This document shows positions 45,784-54,922 of a DNA stretch of 64,000 nt, in pieces. How positions within the stretch are numbered: position 1 is the stretch's first letter; every line of letters begins with the position of its first letter. The stretch is from positions 32,204 to 96,203 of the forward strand of contig JBBIND010000006.1 of assembly GCA_037444075.1 (NCBI GenBank), written 5' to 3'. A program made the position numbers and the translations under genes. The notes under the pieces were generated by a model that had not been told where the DNA came from, ran no database searches, and was given only the letters and a program-made list of their open reading frames with translations. This stretch comes from JBBIND01 sp037444075 (GTDB lineage Bacteria > Acidobacteriota > Terriglobia > Bryobacterales > Bryobacteraceae).

Positions 45784-47250
45784 ATGCGACTGTCATCCCT
45801 GCCAGCCAACCTGCGGGTCCAGGTGGCGGTCATGGCCGTAGGGACGCTTTCGGTCGCGGCGCTGGTAGCGGTCCTGATCCGTGATGTAGCGGGACGCACC
45901 GAGGACGTGCTGCTCGGGGAGGCCCGGGCACAGGCGCTGACAGCCTGCCGCGAGCTGCGGCGCCAGTTTGAGGAGCGCCAGCGCTACGGCGATGAGACCC
46001 TGGAAGCCTTGCCTCCGGATGCCCGCGAGGTTTCCCTGCGCGGTCTGGCGGAAACGGTGCTGCGCGCCTATGAGGGCATGGAGGGAGGCTTTGTGCTTTC
46101 CGGCGAGGTAGTCGCTCACGTGCGTCCCCCTCAGCAGGCGGCAGCGGTCGCGCAGAACGTTGAGGCAGAGCGGAGTCTGGTGCGCGAAGCGGCTGAGCGC
46201 GCGCCACCCGTGGGCGAATCGAGCGTACAGAGTGAATCTACACCATACGGTCTGGTGGTAGTCGCGATCACGAGGCTCGACTCCGGCCAAAGCAGTGCCT
46301 GGACGCTCAAGCGCCTGGCGGGACTGCAGACCCTGGCCGCAAGGCGAAAACTGGGACTGAGCGCCCTGACACTGCTCGCCGTCCTCGGCGCGGCGGGCAC
46401 CGTGAGCATCTGGATCTCCTTGCGGCGAGGCCTAGCGCGCCTCAAGCAGGGTCTGCGCCGGATGGAGGCCAGAATGGACTATCGCTTGCCGGCTGTGGGC
46501 GGGGATTTCTCCGGAATTGCTTTGGCTGTCAACCAGATGGCGGACAGGCGCGCGGTTCTGGAGACGGAGTTGCGGCGAAAAGACCGCCTGGCCGCACTGG
46601 GCAAGTTGGTGGCTGGAGTTGCACACGAGATCCGCAACCCACTCAATTCGATGCGCTTGACACTCGAACTGCTGGGCCGGAAGGTGACGCGCGGGTCCGC
46701 TTCGGCCAGCGACGTCAGCGCGGCGCAGCAGGAAATCGACCGCCTGGACGCCATTCTGGCGAGGCTGCTTCATTTTGGCCTCGCTGTTCCTTTCGACCCG
46801 CAACTTCAGGCGCTTGAGCCCCTGTTCAACCGCGCCGTCGGGATGGTGCGCGAGCAAGCGCGGCAGAAATCCGTTTCCCTCGTCGTGGAAGCCGCCCGTG
46901 AATGCCGCGTCCACGCCGATGCCTCCCAGTTGGAACAAGTGCTGATCAACCTGCTGCTGAACGCCGTCGAGGCCTCACCCCCCGGAGGCGTCGTTAAGTT
47001 GTCTGCCCACAATCTGGAGCGGGGGTGCCGCATCCAGGTTCAGGACAACGGAACTGGCATTGCCAAACACGCGCGCGAGCATGTCTTTGACGCTTTCTTC
47101 ACGACGCGCGCGGGCGGTTCCGGACTTGGTCTGGCAGTCTCGCGAGAGATCATCGACCGCCATGGCGGCGATTTGAGCTTCACCAGCAGTCCCCAGGGCA
47201 CCACCTTCGAAGTCATGTTGCCGTCCGAGGTGAGTAACCGTGCGAGCTAA
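45784..47250 (+). CDS. Membrane sensor histidine kinase
   Basis: 488 residues. Two transmembrane helices (about 15-35 and 190-212) flank a periplasmic sensor region; then HAMP-like segment, HisKA with phospho-His about 281 in LVAGVAHEIRNPLNSMRLTL, and an HATPase domain: NLLLNAVEASPPGG (N box), DNGTGIAKHAREHVFDAFFT, and the G box GGSGLGLAVS. Input signal unknown. It overlaps the regulator gene by 11 nt, so the pair is coupled. Confidence 0.93.
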   Translation: MRLSSLPANLRVQVAVMAVGTLSVAALVAVLIRDVAGRTEDVLLGEARAQALTACRELRRQFEERQRYGDETLEALPPDAREVSLRGLAETVLRAYEGMEGGFVLSGEVVAHVRPPQQAAAVAQNVEAERSLVREAAERAPPVGESSVQSESTPYGLVVVAITRLDSGQSSAWTLKRLAGLQTLAARRKLGLSALTLLAVLGAAGTVSIWISLRRGLARLKQGLRRMEARMDYRLPAVGGDFSGIALAVNQMADRRAVLETELRRKDRLAALGKLVAGVAHEIRNPLNSMRLTLELLGRKVTRGSASASDVSAAQQEIDRLDAILARLLHFGLAVPFDPQLQALEPLFNRAVGMVREQARQKSVSLVVEAARECRVHADASQLEQVLINLLLNAVEASPPGGVVKLSAHNLERGCRIQVQDNGTGIAKHAREHVFDAFFTTRAGGSGLGLAVSREIIDRHGGDLSFTSSPQGTTFEVMLPSEVSNRAS

Positions 47251-48601
47251 GGCCAGAGTTCTGGTAGCTGAAGACGAAGCGCAGGCGCGTGAGTCCCTGC
47301 GGGCTCTGCTCGAAGAGGAGGGCTACGACACCGCCGGGGCGGCCGACGGCGCGGAAGCGGCGCGCCTGCTCGCGGCCGAGCGCTGGGATGCTGCGCTGAT
47401 AGACATCCGGATGCCCGGCAAGGGGGGCTTGGAGTTGCTGCGCGAGTTGCGAACGCAGGAGCGTCCTCCAGCGATCCTGATCATGACGGCTTACGGCAGC
47501 AGCGCCGTAGCCATTGAGGCCATGAAGCTGGGAGCTTTCGACTACCTGGTGAAACCTCTGCATTTTGCCGAAGTCTGCATCCAGCTGGAGCGGGCCATTG
47601 AAAACCGCCGCCGTCTGCAGGAACTGGAGATGTACCGCAGCGACGAACCGGCTCCCGATCTTGCCGAGCTGGTGGGGGAAAGCCCGCCCATGCAACGCCT
47701 TTACAAGAGCATCGGCCAGGTGGCGGCCACCGATTCCACCGTGCTCATCCGCGGCGAATCGGGAACGGGCAAAGAACTCGTTGCGAGGGCCGTCCACGCT
47801 CACAGCGCCCGCTCACGGCAACGCCTGGTCGTGGTGAACTGCGCGTCGATTCCAGAGACGTTGCTGGAGGCGGAACTGTTCGGTCACGAGCGCGGGGCCT
47901 TCACCGGGGCCACGCAGCGGCGCATCGGCAAATTCGAATACGCCGATGGCGGCACGCTCTTCCTGGACGAGATTGGCGAATTGTCCGGGTCCACTCAAAG
48001 CAAGCTCCTGCGCGTGCTGCAAGAGAGGACGATCGAGCGGTTGGGCTCAAACACCGCGATTCCTCTGAATGTCCGCGTGCTGGCAGCCACCAACCGGGAT
48101 CTCGAGGCAGCCTTGCAGGCTGGTGAATTCCGCGAGGACTTGTACTATCGTCTCAAGGTGGTGACGCTGCGCGTACCGCCGCTTCGAGAGCGCAGCGAGG
48201 ATATACGCCCACTCGCCGTCGCGCTGCTCCACCGCTGCGCTAGCCGGCTGCGGGTGCCTGTACCGCATCTCGCGGACGCCTCCGTAGCAGCGCTGCGGGC
48301 GCGGTCCTGGCCTGGGAACGTCCGTGAGTTGGAACATTGCCTGGAGCGCGCCCTGGTAATAAGCCGGGGCGGCGCCCTCCTGCCCGAGCATCTGGCCGAA
48401 GAAGCCGTTACCCCGGGCAAAGGCCTGTTCGACGCTCTCCCGATGGAAGACGGCTTTCACGAAAATGTCCGCCGCCTCGAGCGATCTCTGGTGCAAAGGG
48501 CTCTGCTTCAGGCAGGGGGTAATCGCAGCCGGGCAGCAGAATTGCTGCGAATCAACCGCCGGCTCCTCTATGACAAAATGCGGGAACACGGGATCGACTG
48601 A
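47240..48601 (+). CDS. NtrC-type sigma-54-dependent response regulator
   Basis: 453 residues. Receiver domain with the phospho-acceptor Asp in AALIDIRMPGKGGLELL (about residue 54) and Lys in FDYLVKPL; an AAA+ domain with Walker A GESGTGKELVARAVH, the sigma-54 contact GAFTGA and Walker B GGTLFLDEIGEL; and a C-terminal Fis-type helix-turn-helix (NRSRAAELLRINRRLLYDKM). It activates sigma-54 promoters. GTG 47240 overlaps the kinase stop. Target genes are not evident in the window. Confidence 0.95.
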   Translation: MRAKARVLVAEDEAQARESLRALLEEEGYDTAGAADGAEAARLLAAERWDAALIDIRMPGKGGLELLRELRTQERPPAILIMTAYGSSAVAIEAMKLGAFDYLVKPLHFAEVCIQLERAIENRRRLQELEMYRSDEPAPDLAELVGESPPMQRLYKSIGQVAATDSTVLIRGESGTGKELVARAVHAHSARSRQRLVVVNCASIPETLLEAELFGHERGAFTGATQRRIGKFEYADGGTLFLDEIGELSGSTQSKLLRVLQERTIERLGSNTAIPLNVRVLAATNRDLEAALQAGEFREDLYYRLKVVTLRVPPLRERSEDIRPLAVALLHRCASRLRVPVPHLADASVAALRARSWPGNVRELEHCLERALVISRGGALLPEHLAEEAVTPGKGLFDALPMEDGFHENVRRLERSLVQRALLQAGGNRSRAAELLRINRRLLYDKMREHGID

Positions 48602-48651
48602 GCATTGCCGGGGCGAGCGCAGGAGGGGCCTGAGAACTGCATTCCCTTGAA

Positions 48652-48670
48652 CGGCTACAATCTGTAGCCG
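48652..48670 (+). terminator. Hairpin after the NtrC-type regulator
   Basis: CGGCTAC-AATCT-GTAGCCG: 7-bp perfect stem, 51 nt after the stop. No T-run. Confidence 0.4.
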
Positions 48671-48680
48671 CGGGAAACAC

Positions 48681-48714
48681 AAAAAACGCGGGGACTCCTG
48701 CGAGAGTCCCCGCG
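48681..48714 (-). terminator. Intrinsic terminator of the ribosomal superoperon
   Basis: On the minus strand an 11-bp perfect stem (CGCGGGGACTC with GAGTCCCCGCG), 6-nt loop and then TTTTTT. It lies 23 nt after the rplQ stop and closes the S10-spc-alpha unit. Confidence 0.93.
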
Positions 48715-48736
48715 CCTGGATCGTTGGAAAGGGCCG

Positions 48737-49195
48737 CTACTTCTTGGGTGGCTCTTCGCCTTCCTGTTCGCGTCCCTCGCGAATGGCTTTCAGCCGCTCT
48801 TCCTTGCGCTTGGCGCGGTCCGCCGCGCGCTTCACCAGCTCGGTGCCGACCAGTTCGAGCAGCGCCTGCTCGGCGCCGTCTCCCTGCCGCCATCCCAAAC
48901 GGACAATGCGCGTATAACCGCCGTTGCGCGTTCCGAAGCGGGCTCCCAGCTTGCCGAACAGCTTCTTGACGGAAGCCGGAGTGTTCAGGAACGCGGCAGC
49001 CTGGCGGCGCGTGTGCAGCGTATCGCGCTTGGCCAGGGTAATCATGTGGTCGACCAGCGGCTTGGCTGCTTTGGCTTTCGGTACGGTCGTGATGATGCGC
49101 TCCTGCTCGATGACGCTGGTCACCAATCCACGCAGGAGCGCCTTGCGGGCGCCCGGGTCCCTCTTGAGTTTAAATCCTGCTCGCTTATGTCTCAT
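48737..49195 (-). CDS. rplQ: Ribosomal protein L17
   Basis: 152 residues. Large-subunit protein. Begins RHKRAGFKLKRDPGARKALL and contains HMITLAKRDTLHTRRQAAAF and NGGYTRIVRLGWRQGDGAEQ, the L17 signatures. A charged tail of about 30 residues (RAKRKEERLKAIREGREQEG) extends beyond the E. coli-type core. Last gene of the superoperon, 9 nt after rpoA, followed by the terminator at 48681-48714. Confidence 0.97.
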   Translation of the reverse strand: MRHKRAGFKLKRDPGARKALLRGLVTSVIEQERIITTVPKAKAAKPLVDHMITLAKRDTLHTRRQAAAFLNTPASVKKLFGKLGARFGTRNGGYTRIVRLGWRQGDGAEQALLELVGTELVKRAADRAKRKEERLKAIREGREQEGEEPPKK

Positions 49196-49204
49196 GTTGC
49201 TTTC

Positions 49205-50281
49205 CTAGCTCCCGAGGTCAAGACTATCGTGTTCATCGCCCGTCTGTTCGGCTTCGTCATCCGCTTGCCCCGGTTCGGTCTCCGCTTCACTCACGGGCGT
49301 GCCTGCGGGAGACACCAACCGGCCCTGAGCGTCAAAACGCATGCCGAAACTCAAACCGAGGGAAGCCAGAATCTCTTTGATCTCGTTGAGCGACTTGCGG
49401 CCAAAGTTCTTCGTGCGCAGCATTTCGGCCTCGGTCTTCTGCACCAGGTCACCGATGGTCTGAATGCTGGCGTTCTTCAGGCAGTTGTAGGAACGGACGC
49501 TGAGTTCCAGCTCCTCCACCGAGCGGTTGAGCACTTCGTTCATCTGGTTCAGGGCGCGCTCGGCCGGTTCCTCGACTGCCTCGGGGAGTTCCTCGAAGTT
49601 GATAAAGATGGCGGTGTGATCGCGCAGCAGGCGGGCGGCATGCCCGATGGCGTCCTGCGGAGAAACAGCGCCGTTGGTCCAGACTTCCAGCGTGAGCTTG
49701 TCGTAATCGGTCACCTGGCCTAGGCGGGCAGCCTCGACGGAATAATTGGCCTTGCGGACAGGCGAGTGGACCGAGTCGATGGGGATGTAGCCCAGCGGCA
49801 GGTCCTCGTCGAAATTGCGCTCGGCGCTGACGTAACCCCGCCCGGGCTTGAGGCGCAGCTCGACGATCAGCTTGCCGCCTTCACCCACGGTGGCGATGTG
49901 CACGTGCCGGTCCAGCACCTCAACATCGGGGCCGCACTCAATCTGTCCGCTGAGCACTTCGCCCGGCTGGGTGACTTCGATCCGGCAGGTCTTAGGGCCT
50001 TCCCCGCTCATCTTGAAGGGCACCTGTTTGAGATTCAGGATGATGTCGGTGGCATCCTCCACGACGCCCGGAATCGGGCTGAACTCATGTGACACGCCCT
50101 CGATGCGGACGGCGGTGATGGCCACGCCTTCGATCGAGCTCAGCAGGATGCGACGCAGGCCGTTGCCGATGGTCGTACCAAACCCTCGCTCAAAAGGCTG
50201 TGCCCAGAACATCCCGTAACGGTCGGTCAGAGTCTCGGTATTGGCCACCAGCCGTTTGGGCTTCTGCAAACCTTTCAGCAT
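49205..50281 (-). CDS. rpoA: RNA polymerase alpha subunit
   Basis: 358 residues. N-terminal assembly domain (FGTTIGNGLRRILLSSIEGV), and C-terminal domain (LKNASIQTIGDLVQKTEAEM, NFGRKSLNEIKEILASLGLS) that contacts UP elements and activators. About 35 acidic residues (SEAETEPGQADDEAEQTGDE) extend the usual C-terminus. Scaffold for polymerase assembly. Eleven nt after rpsD. Confidence 0.98.
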   Translation of the reverse strand: MLKGLQKPKRLVANTETLTDRYGMFWAQPFERGFGTTIGNGLRRILLSSIEGVAITAVRIEGVSHEFSPIPGVVEDATDIILNLKQVPFKMSGEGPKTCRIEVTQPGEVLSGQIECGPDVEVLDRHVHIATVGEGGKLIVELRLKPGRGYVSAERNFDEDLPLGYIPIDSVHSPVRKANYSVEAARLGQVTDYDKLTLEVWTNGAVSPQDAIGHAARLLRDHTAIFINFEELPEAVEEPAERALNQMNEVLNRSVEELELSVRSYNCLKNASIQTIGDLVQKTEAEMLRTKNFGRKSLNEIKEILASLGLSFGMRFDAQGRLVSPAGTPVSEAETEPGQADDEAEQTGDEHDSLDLGS

Positions 50282-50292
50282 GCGTTCCTCCT

Positions 50293-50925
50293 CTACTTGC
50301 TGTACAGCTCAACGATCAACTGTTCGTTGATCTGGATCTGAACCAGTTCCTCGCGCTTGGGCATGCCGATGACACGGCCCTTCAGCGCTTCGCGATCGAT
50401 TTCCAACCAGTTGGGGCAAGGCGTATGCGCGGTGGCGTCACGAGCCGCAAGGATGGTGGGATTCTTCCGGCTCTTTTCCTTCACTTCGACGACGTCGTTC
50501 GGGCGGACCTGGAAGGAGGGGATGTTGACCTTCCGGCCGTTCACCAGGAAATGCCCGTGCCGGACCAGTTGGCGGCACTGTGCCCGGCTCGTCCCCAGCC
50601 CCATGCGGTAAACGACGTTGTCCAGGCGCCTTTCCAGCATGCTCAGCAGCATCTGGCCGGTAACGCCGCGGCTCTTCGCCGCTTTCTCGAACATGTTCCG
50701 GAATTGCCCTTCCAGAACCTGGTAAACGCGGCGGACCTTCTGCTTTTCGCGCAGTTGCAGGCCATAGCCGGCGATCTTCGGGCGGCGATCCTTGCCGTGT
50801 TGGCCAGGGGGGAAATTGCGCTTTTCAATGGCGCACTTCTCGCTATGGCAGCGCTCGCCCTTCAGAAACAGTTTCATGCTTTCCCGCCGGCACCTCCGGC
50901 AAACGGGACCAGTGTAACGAGCCAC
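50293..50925 (-). CDS. rpsD: Ribosomal protein S4
   Basis: 210 residues. Four cysteines near the N-terminus (C9, C12 in VCRRC; C26 and C31 in ERCHSEKC) form the zinc-binding version of S4. The S4 RNA-binding domain follows (RRLDNVVYRMGLGTSRAQCR, VRHGHFLVNGRKVNIPSFQV). Primary 16S rRNA binder and a likely translational autoregulator of this part of the operon. Confidence 0.98.
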   Translation of the reverse strand: MARYTGPVCRRCRRESMKLFLKGERCHSEKCAIEKRNFPPGQHGKDRRPKIAGYGLQLREKQKVRRVYQVLEGQFRNMFEKAAKSRGVTGQMLLSMLERRLDNVVYRMGLGTSRAQCRQLVRHGHFLVNGRKVNIPSFQVRPNDVVEVKEKSRKNPTILAARDATAHTPCPNWLEIDREALKGRVIGMPKREELVQIQINEQLIVELYSK

Positions 50926-51003
50926 GTATTCTTTCCTCCTTACCTGCTTAACAGGTGCAGTTTACGCACGCCGCCTTCAGCGCCGCGCTTCTTCCTGCTT
51001 CCG

Positions 51004-51414
51004 TCAGACTCTCCTCTTTTTCGGCGGGCGGCAGCCGTTGTGCGGGATCGGCGTGGTGTCCCGAATGTGGCGCACCTCGATGCCGGCCGTGCTCAGAGCC
51101 CGCACCGCCGACTCGCGCCCGGATCCCGGCCCGCTGACGCACACTTCCACGACCCGCAGGCCACATTCACGCGCCTTGTTGGCTGCCGTCAGGCAAGCCT
51201 GCTGAGCGGCGAACGGAGTGCCTTTGCGGGAACCGCGGAAACCCAGCGACCCGGAGCTCGACCAGGCCAGCACGTTGCCCACAGGATCAGTGAACGTGAC
51301 AATCGTGTTGTTGAAAGTGGCCTGGATGTGAACGACGCCCTGCGGCACGTTCTTCTTTTCCTTCTTCTTGAAACTCTTCTTCTTCTTGACAGATTTTCCG
51401 GATGCTTTCGCCAT
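51004..51414 (-). CDS. rpsK: Ribosomal protein S11
   Basis: 136 residues. VVHIQATFNNTIVTFTDPVG and VCVSGPGSGRESAVRALSTA, ending TPIPHNGCRPPKKRRV, are the S11 signatures. The N-terminal 25 residues are a lysine-rich stretch (KKKKSFKKKEKKN). Platform protein of the 30S subunit. 16 nt after rpsM; a 78-nt gap separates it from rpsD. Confidence 0.98.
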   Translation of the reverse strand: MAKASGKSVKKKKSFKKKEKKNVPQGVVHIQATFNNTIVTFTDPVGNVLAWSSSGSLGFRGSRKGTPFAAQQACLTAANKARECGLRVVEVCVSGPGSGRESAVRALSTAGIEVRHIRDTTPIPHNGCRPPKKRRV

Positions 51415-51430
51415 CGCTTATGACTTCCGA

Positions 51431-51817
51431 TCAGGTCTTGGCCGCGGACTTCTTCTTGTTGGCAACCGTGCCGCGCCGCGGACCCTTCCGGGTCCTGGCA
51501 TTGGTATGGGTCCGCTGCCCGCGAACCGGCATCCCGCGGCGGTGGCGCAGCCCCCGGTAGGAACCCATTTCGATGAGCCGCTTGATGTTCATCGAAACCT
51601 CCTTGCGGAGGTCGCCTTCCACGGCTCCTTCTTCCTCGATAATCTGGCGGATGTGGCTGACTTCCTCTTCGCTCAGGTCGGCCACCTTCTTGTTGAAATC
51701 CACGCCAGCCCGATGAAGGATGGACTGGGCGCGCGTGCGCCCGATGCCGTAAATGTAAGTCAGGCCGACTTCCGCCCGCTTCTTGTTGGGCAAGTCAATG
51801 CCCGCAATTCGCGCCAT
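51431..51817 (-). CDS. rpsM: Ribosomal protein S13
   Basis: 128 residues. ARIAGIDLPNKKRAEVGLTY at the start, GSYRGLRHRRGMPVRGQRTH and the basic tail TRKGPRRGTVANKKKSAAKT identify S13, at the head of the 30S subunit in contact with tRNA and L5. Eleven nt after rpmJ. Confidence 0.98.
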   Translation of the reverse strand: MARIAGIDLPNKKRAEVGLTYIYGIGRTRAQSILHRAGVDFNKKVADLSEEEVSHIRQIIEEEGAVEGDLRKEVSMNIKRLIEMGSYRGLRHRRGMPVRGQRTHTNARTRKGPRRGTVANKKKSAAKT

Positions 51818-51828
51818 TGCTTTTCTCC

Positions 51829-51942
51829 CTATCCTTGACGCTGCTTATGTTTCGGGTTCACACAGATCACCCGCACCACCCCGTGGCGGTGGATGATCTT
51901 GCACTTGTCACACATCTTCTTGACGGAGGCCCGTACCTTCAT
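51829..51942 (-). CDS. rpmJ: Ribosomal protein L36
   Basis: 37 residues: MKVRASVKKMCDKCKIIHRH, then GVVRVICVNPKHKQRQG. C11, C14, C27 and H32 form the zinc-ribbon site, so this is the zinc-binding form. Too short for many gene callers. It sits in its standard place between infA (11 nt upstream) and rpsM. Confidence 0.97.
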   Translation of the reverse strand: MKVRASVKKMCDKCKIIHRHGVVRVICVNPKHKQRQG

Positions 51943-51953
51943 AATCCAGATCC

Positions 51954-52190
51954 TTAAGACTGCTTCAACAGTTTCGTAATCCGCCCCCGCGTCGGATCGT
52001 GAGGCGAAATCTCCATCTGTACCTTGTCGCCCGGCCGCACGCGGACAAAATTCAAACGGCTGGCCCCGGCCAGGTGGGCCAGCAGTTGACGCCTGTCTTC
52101 CAGTTCAACCCGGAAGACCGCCTGCGGCATCAACTCCAGCACGGTCGCCGTCACCGGCTCCCGCGCCCTTTTCTCCCGGTCATCCGGCAT
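51954..52190 (-). CDS. infA: Translation initiation factor IF-1
   Basis: 78 residues, one OB fold: VTATVLELMPQAVFRVELED, then LAHLAGASRLNFVRVRPGDK and DPTRGRITKLL. It differs from most IF-1 by a charged N-terminus (MPDDREKRAREP) in place of MAKED and by ASRLNFVRV for KMRMNFIRI. Binds the ribosomal A site during initiation. Seven nt after map. Confidence 0.92.
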   Translation of the reverse strand: MPDDREKRAREPVTATVLELMPQAVFRVELEDRRQLLAHLAGASRLNFVRVRPGDKVQMEISPHDPTRGRITKLLKQS

Positions 52191-52197
52191 ACTTGCC

Positions 52198-52968
52198 TCA
52201 AGGCCGGGTCAGCACCCAGGGACCGTTGTTGGTGACGGCCACGCAGTGCTCAAAATGCGCCGAGTACGAGCCATCGCGCGTTACCGCGGTCCAGCGGTCT
52301 TGGCGCAGGCGGCTTTCGCTGCCGCCCGCGTTGACCATGGGCTCGATCGCCAGCACCATGCCTTCTTTCAGGCGCGGGTTCTCGTTCCGGCGGTCCACGT
52401 AGTTCGGCACCTGCGGTTCCTCGTGCAACTGCGTGCCGATGCCGTGTCCCACGTAGTCCCGCACCACGCTAAATCCGTGTTCGGTCACGTGCCGCTCCAC
52501 GGCGCCACTGACATCGAACAGCCGGTTTCCCGGCCTCGCTTGTTCAATGGCGAGTTCCAGGGCTTCCCGCGTCACCTTCAGCAACTTCGCGACGCCCGGT
52601 TCCGGTTCGCCGACCGGTACGGTCACCGCGGAGTCCCCGTAAAAACCATCCATCCGGACGCCGATGTCTACCGAGACGATGTCTCCCTGGATCAGCTTTC
52701 TCCCGGCCGACGGCATCCCGTGCACGATCTCGTCGTTCACCGACGTGCACAGCACGTACGGATAACGCTGGCCGACGGCGGGAACGTAATATCCCTTGAA
52801 CGCCGACTCGGCGCCCGCCTCCGCTATCATCTTTTCCGCGACGAGCTCCAGATCCAGTGTCGTGACGCCTTCTTCCACCATGGCTGCCAGCTTCTGCAAG
52901 ATGCTGTGCACCAGGAGACCGGCGGCTCGCATTTTCTCCAGTTCAGCCGGACTCTTACGGATGATCAT
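52198..52968 (-). CDS. map: Methionine aminopeptidase type I
   Basis: 256 residues. Metal ligands seen: Asp in VSVDIGVRMDGFYGDSAV, His in VGHGIGTQLHEEPQVPNY, Glu in MVLAIEPMVNAG and in SAHFEHCVAVT. Removes initiator methionine from new proteins. Follows secY directly with no adk between, unlike the common order secY-adk-map. A possible -10 (53023-53028) lies in the 82-nt gap. Confidence 0.97.
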   Translation of the reverse strand: MIIRKSPAELEKMRAAGLLVHSILQKLAAMVEEGVTTLDLELVAEKMIAEAGAESAFKGYYVPAVGQRYPYVLCTSVNDEIVHGMPSAGRKLIQGDIVSVDIGVRMDGFYGDSAVTVPVGEPEPGVAKLLKVTREALELAIEQARPGNRLFDVSGAVERHVTEHGFSVVRDYVGHGIGTQLHEEPQVPNYVDRRNENPRLKEGMVLAIEPMVNAGGSESRLRQDRWTAVTRDGSYSAHFEHCVAVTNNGPWVLTRP

Positions 52969-53022
52969 TCGCCTGGAATCCGTGCGCTTTGCAGCCGCCC
53001 GCAGCGGAGGGGTATCTCTCCT

Positions 53023-53028
53023 ATTATA
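53023..53028 (-). promoter_or_regulatory. Possible internal promoter -10 before map
   Basis: On the minus strand TATAAT in GGATTATAATAGG, about 55 nt before the map start. No good -35. Weak evidence. Confidence 0.25.
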
Positions 53029-53050
53029 ATCCAGCCAGTCACCCTACGCC

Positions 53051-54448
53051 TTAGAACACGCTCCGCCGGCCCCGGATCCGCCCGGAGCGCGGCGTAAATC
53101 CTTCATAGTGGCGCATGATGAGTTGCGCTTCCACCTGATTCACGAAATCCATGGACACGCCGACCACAATCAGCAGCGAAGTCCCGCCAAAGTAGAAACT
53201 GACTCCCAGACCGTCCAGCAGCCAGCGCGGGAAGTAATTGTCAATCCAGTTGCCCATGAGCGGCAAGCGCTGCAACTTGATGCCGCTGATCATGATCTCC
53301 GGGATGATCGAAAGCAGGGCCAGGTACAAGCCGCCCACCATGGTGATCCTGGTCAGAATCCGGTTCATGTATTCAGCCGTGTTCCGGCCCGGGCGGATAC
53401 CCGGTATAAAGCCGCCGTACTTGCGCATGTTGTCCGCCGCCTCGTTGGGGTTGAAGATGATCGAGACGTAGAAGAAACAGAAGAAAATAATTCCCAGCGT
53501 GTAAATCAGGAAGTACAGCGGATGCGAGTGGCTGATGGCCTCCAGCATGCCGCGCATCAAGGCGCTTTCACGCACCCAGGCCATCTGCATGAGCGTCTGC
53601 GGGAAAGCCAGCAGCGAGGAGGCGAAAATCACCGGGATGACGCCGCCGGCGTTGACCTTCAGCGGCAGGTGGGTGGATTGTCCGCCCATCATGCGCCGGC
53701 CCACCACGCGCTTGGCATACTGCACCGGAATCCGGCGCTCGCCCCGCTCCACGAGCACGATGAACGCCACCACGGCGATCATCATGATCAGGATGAACAA
53801 CATCTGGAGCACCGGCCACTGCCGGGTGACAAACGTGTTCGTGTAGATTTCGCTGATGGCGCTGGGCAGCCCCACCACGATGCCGGCGAAGATGATCAGC
53901 GACATGCCGTTGCCGATGCCGCGCTCGGTGATCTGCTCACCCAGCCACATGATGAAGGCCGTACCCGTCGTCAGGCTGAGCATCGTCATGGCGATGAAGC
54001 CGATGCCCGGGTTGATGACGAATCCGCCTTCTGAGGACTGCAAAGCCGTGGCAATGCCGAGCGACTGCATCAGGGCCAGCCCGATGGTCAGGTAACGCGT
54101 ATACTGCGTGATTTTGCGCCGCCCCAGTTCGCCTTCCTTCTGCAGCTTCGCCAGCGTGGGGATCACCACAGTCAGCAACTGGAGAATAATCGAGGACGTA
54201 ATGTAGGGCATGATGCCCAGCGCAAATACCGTCATGCGCTCAAACATCCCGCCGCTGAACAGGTTGATGAAGCCGAACAGCGTGCCTGCCTGCTGTTGGA
54301 AGAACTCCTGCAACCTCGCTGTGTCAATGCCCGGCGTCGGAATGAACGCTCCGAAGCGGTAGACCGCCAGCAGCCCCAGCGTGAACAGGACCCGCTTGCG
54401 CAGGTCCGGGACCCGAAAGACGTTGGCTACGGCATCAATGAATTTCAT
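53051..54448 (-). CDS. secY: Protein translocase channel subunit SecY
   Basis: 465 residues with ten membrane segments. RVLFTLGLLAVYRFGAFIPT in helix 1, the plug region INLFSGGMFERMTVFALGIM, and FYVSIIFNPNEAADNMRKYG are SecY signatures. Forms the SecYEG protein-conducting channel. Three nt after rplO, in its normal superoperon position. Confidence 0.98.
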   Translation of the reverse strand: MKFIDAVANVFRVPDLRKRVLFTLGLLAVYRFGAFIPTPGIDTARLQEFFQQQAGTLFGFINLFSGGMFERMTVFALGIMPYITSSIILQLLTVVIPTLAKLQKEGELGRRKITQYTRYLTIGLALMQSLGIATALQSSEGGFVINPGIGFIAMTMLSLTTGTAFIMWLGEQITERGIGNGMSLIIFAGIVVGLPSAISEIYTNTFVTRQWPVLQMLFILIMMIAVVAFIVLVERGERRIPVQYAKRVVGRRMMGGQSTHLPLKVNAGGVIPVIFASSLLAFPQTLMQMAWVRESALMRGMLEAISHSHPLYFLIYTLGIIFFCFFYVSIIFNPNEAADNMRKYGGFIPGIRPGRNTAEYMNRILTRITMVGGLYLALLSIIPEIMISGIKLQRLPLMGNWIDNYFPRWLLDGLGVSFYFGGTSLLIVVGVSMDFVNQVEAQLIMRHYEGFTPRSGRIRGRRSVF

Positions 54449-54451
54449 GGC

Positions 54452-54907
54452 TTAGCTCATTTGCCCAGGCTCAAGAACTTCACAAGCGCCCCCGGCGGCG
54501 CGGATCTTCTCCTCGGCAGCCTTGGAGAAAACGTGTGCTTTAACAGAGATCTTCCGCCCGAGTTCGCCCGTGCCGAGCACCTTCAGCCCGGCCTTGAGCT
54601 TCTTGATGACGCCCATCTCGAGCAGGCGCTGCGGGTCGAACGAGTCGCCTTCGAGCTTCGCCAGGCGGCTCACGTTGATGACCGCGAATTCCTTCCGGAA
54701 AATGTTGGTGAAGCCGCGCTTGGGCAGCCGGCGGTGAAGCGGCATCTGGCCGCCCTCAAATCCCCGCATTCTCCGGTAGCCGGAGACGGAGTGCTGCCCC
54801 TTGTGCCCGCGGCCCGAAGTCTTGCCGCGGCCCGACCCCATGCCACGTCCAATCCTGCGCTTGTTGCGCTTTTGTCCGGCGGGGGGTTTCAGTCCACTCA
54901 GATTCAT
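54452..54907 (-). CDS. rplO: Ribosomal protein L15
   Basis: 151 residues. The glycine/arginine-rich start (KRRIGRGMGSGRGKTSGRGH) and GFEGGQMPLHRRLPKRGFTN are L15 hallmarks. A late-assembly 50S protein. Fifteen nt after rpmD. Confidence 0.98.
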   Translation of the reverse strand: MNLSGLKPPAGQKRNKRRIGRGMGSGRGKTSGRGHKGQHSVSGYRRMRGFEGGQMPLHRRLPKRGFTNIFRKEFAVINVSRLAKLEGDSFDPQRLLEMGVIKKLKAGLKVLGTGELGRKISVKAHVFSKAAEEKIRAAGGACEVLEPGQMS

Positions 54908-54922
54908 AAGGCTTTACTTCCT

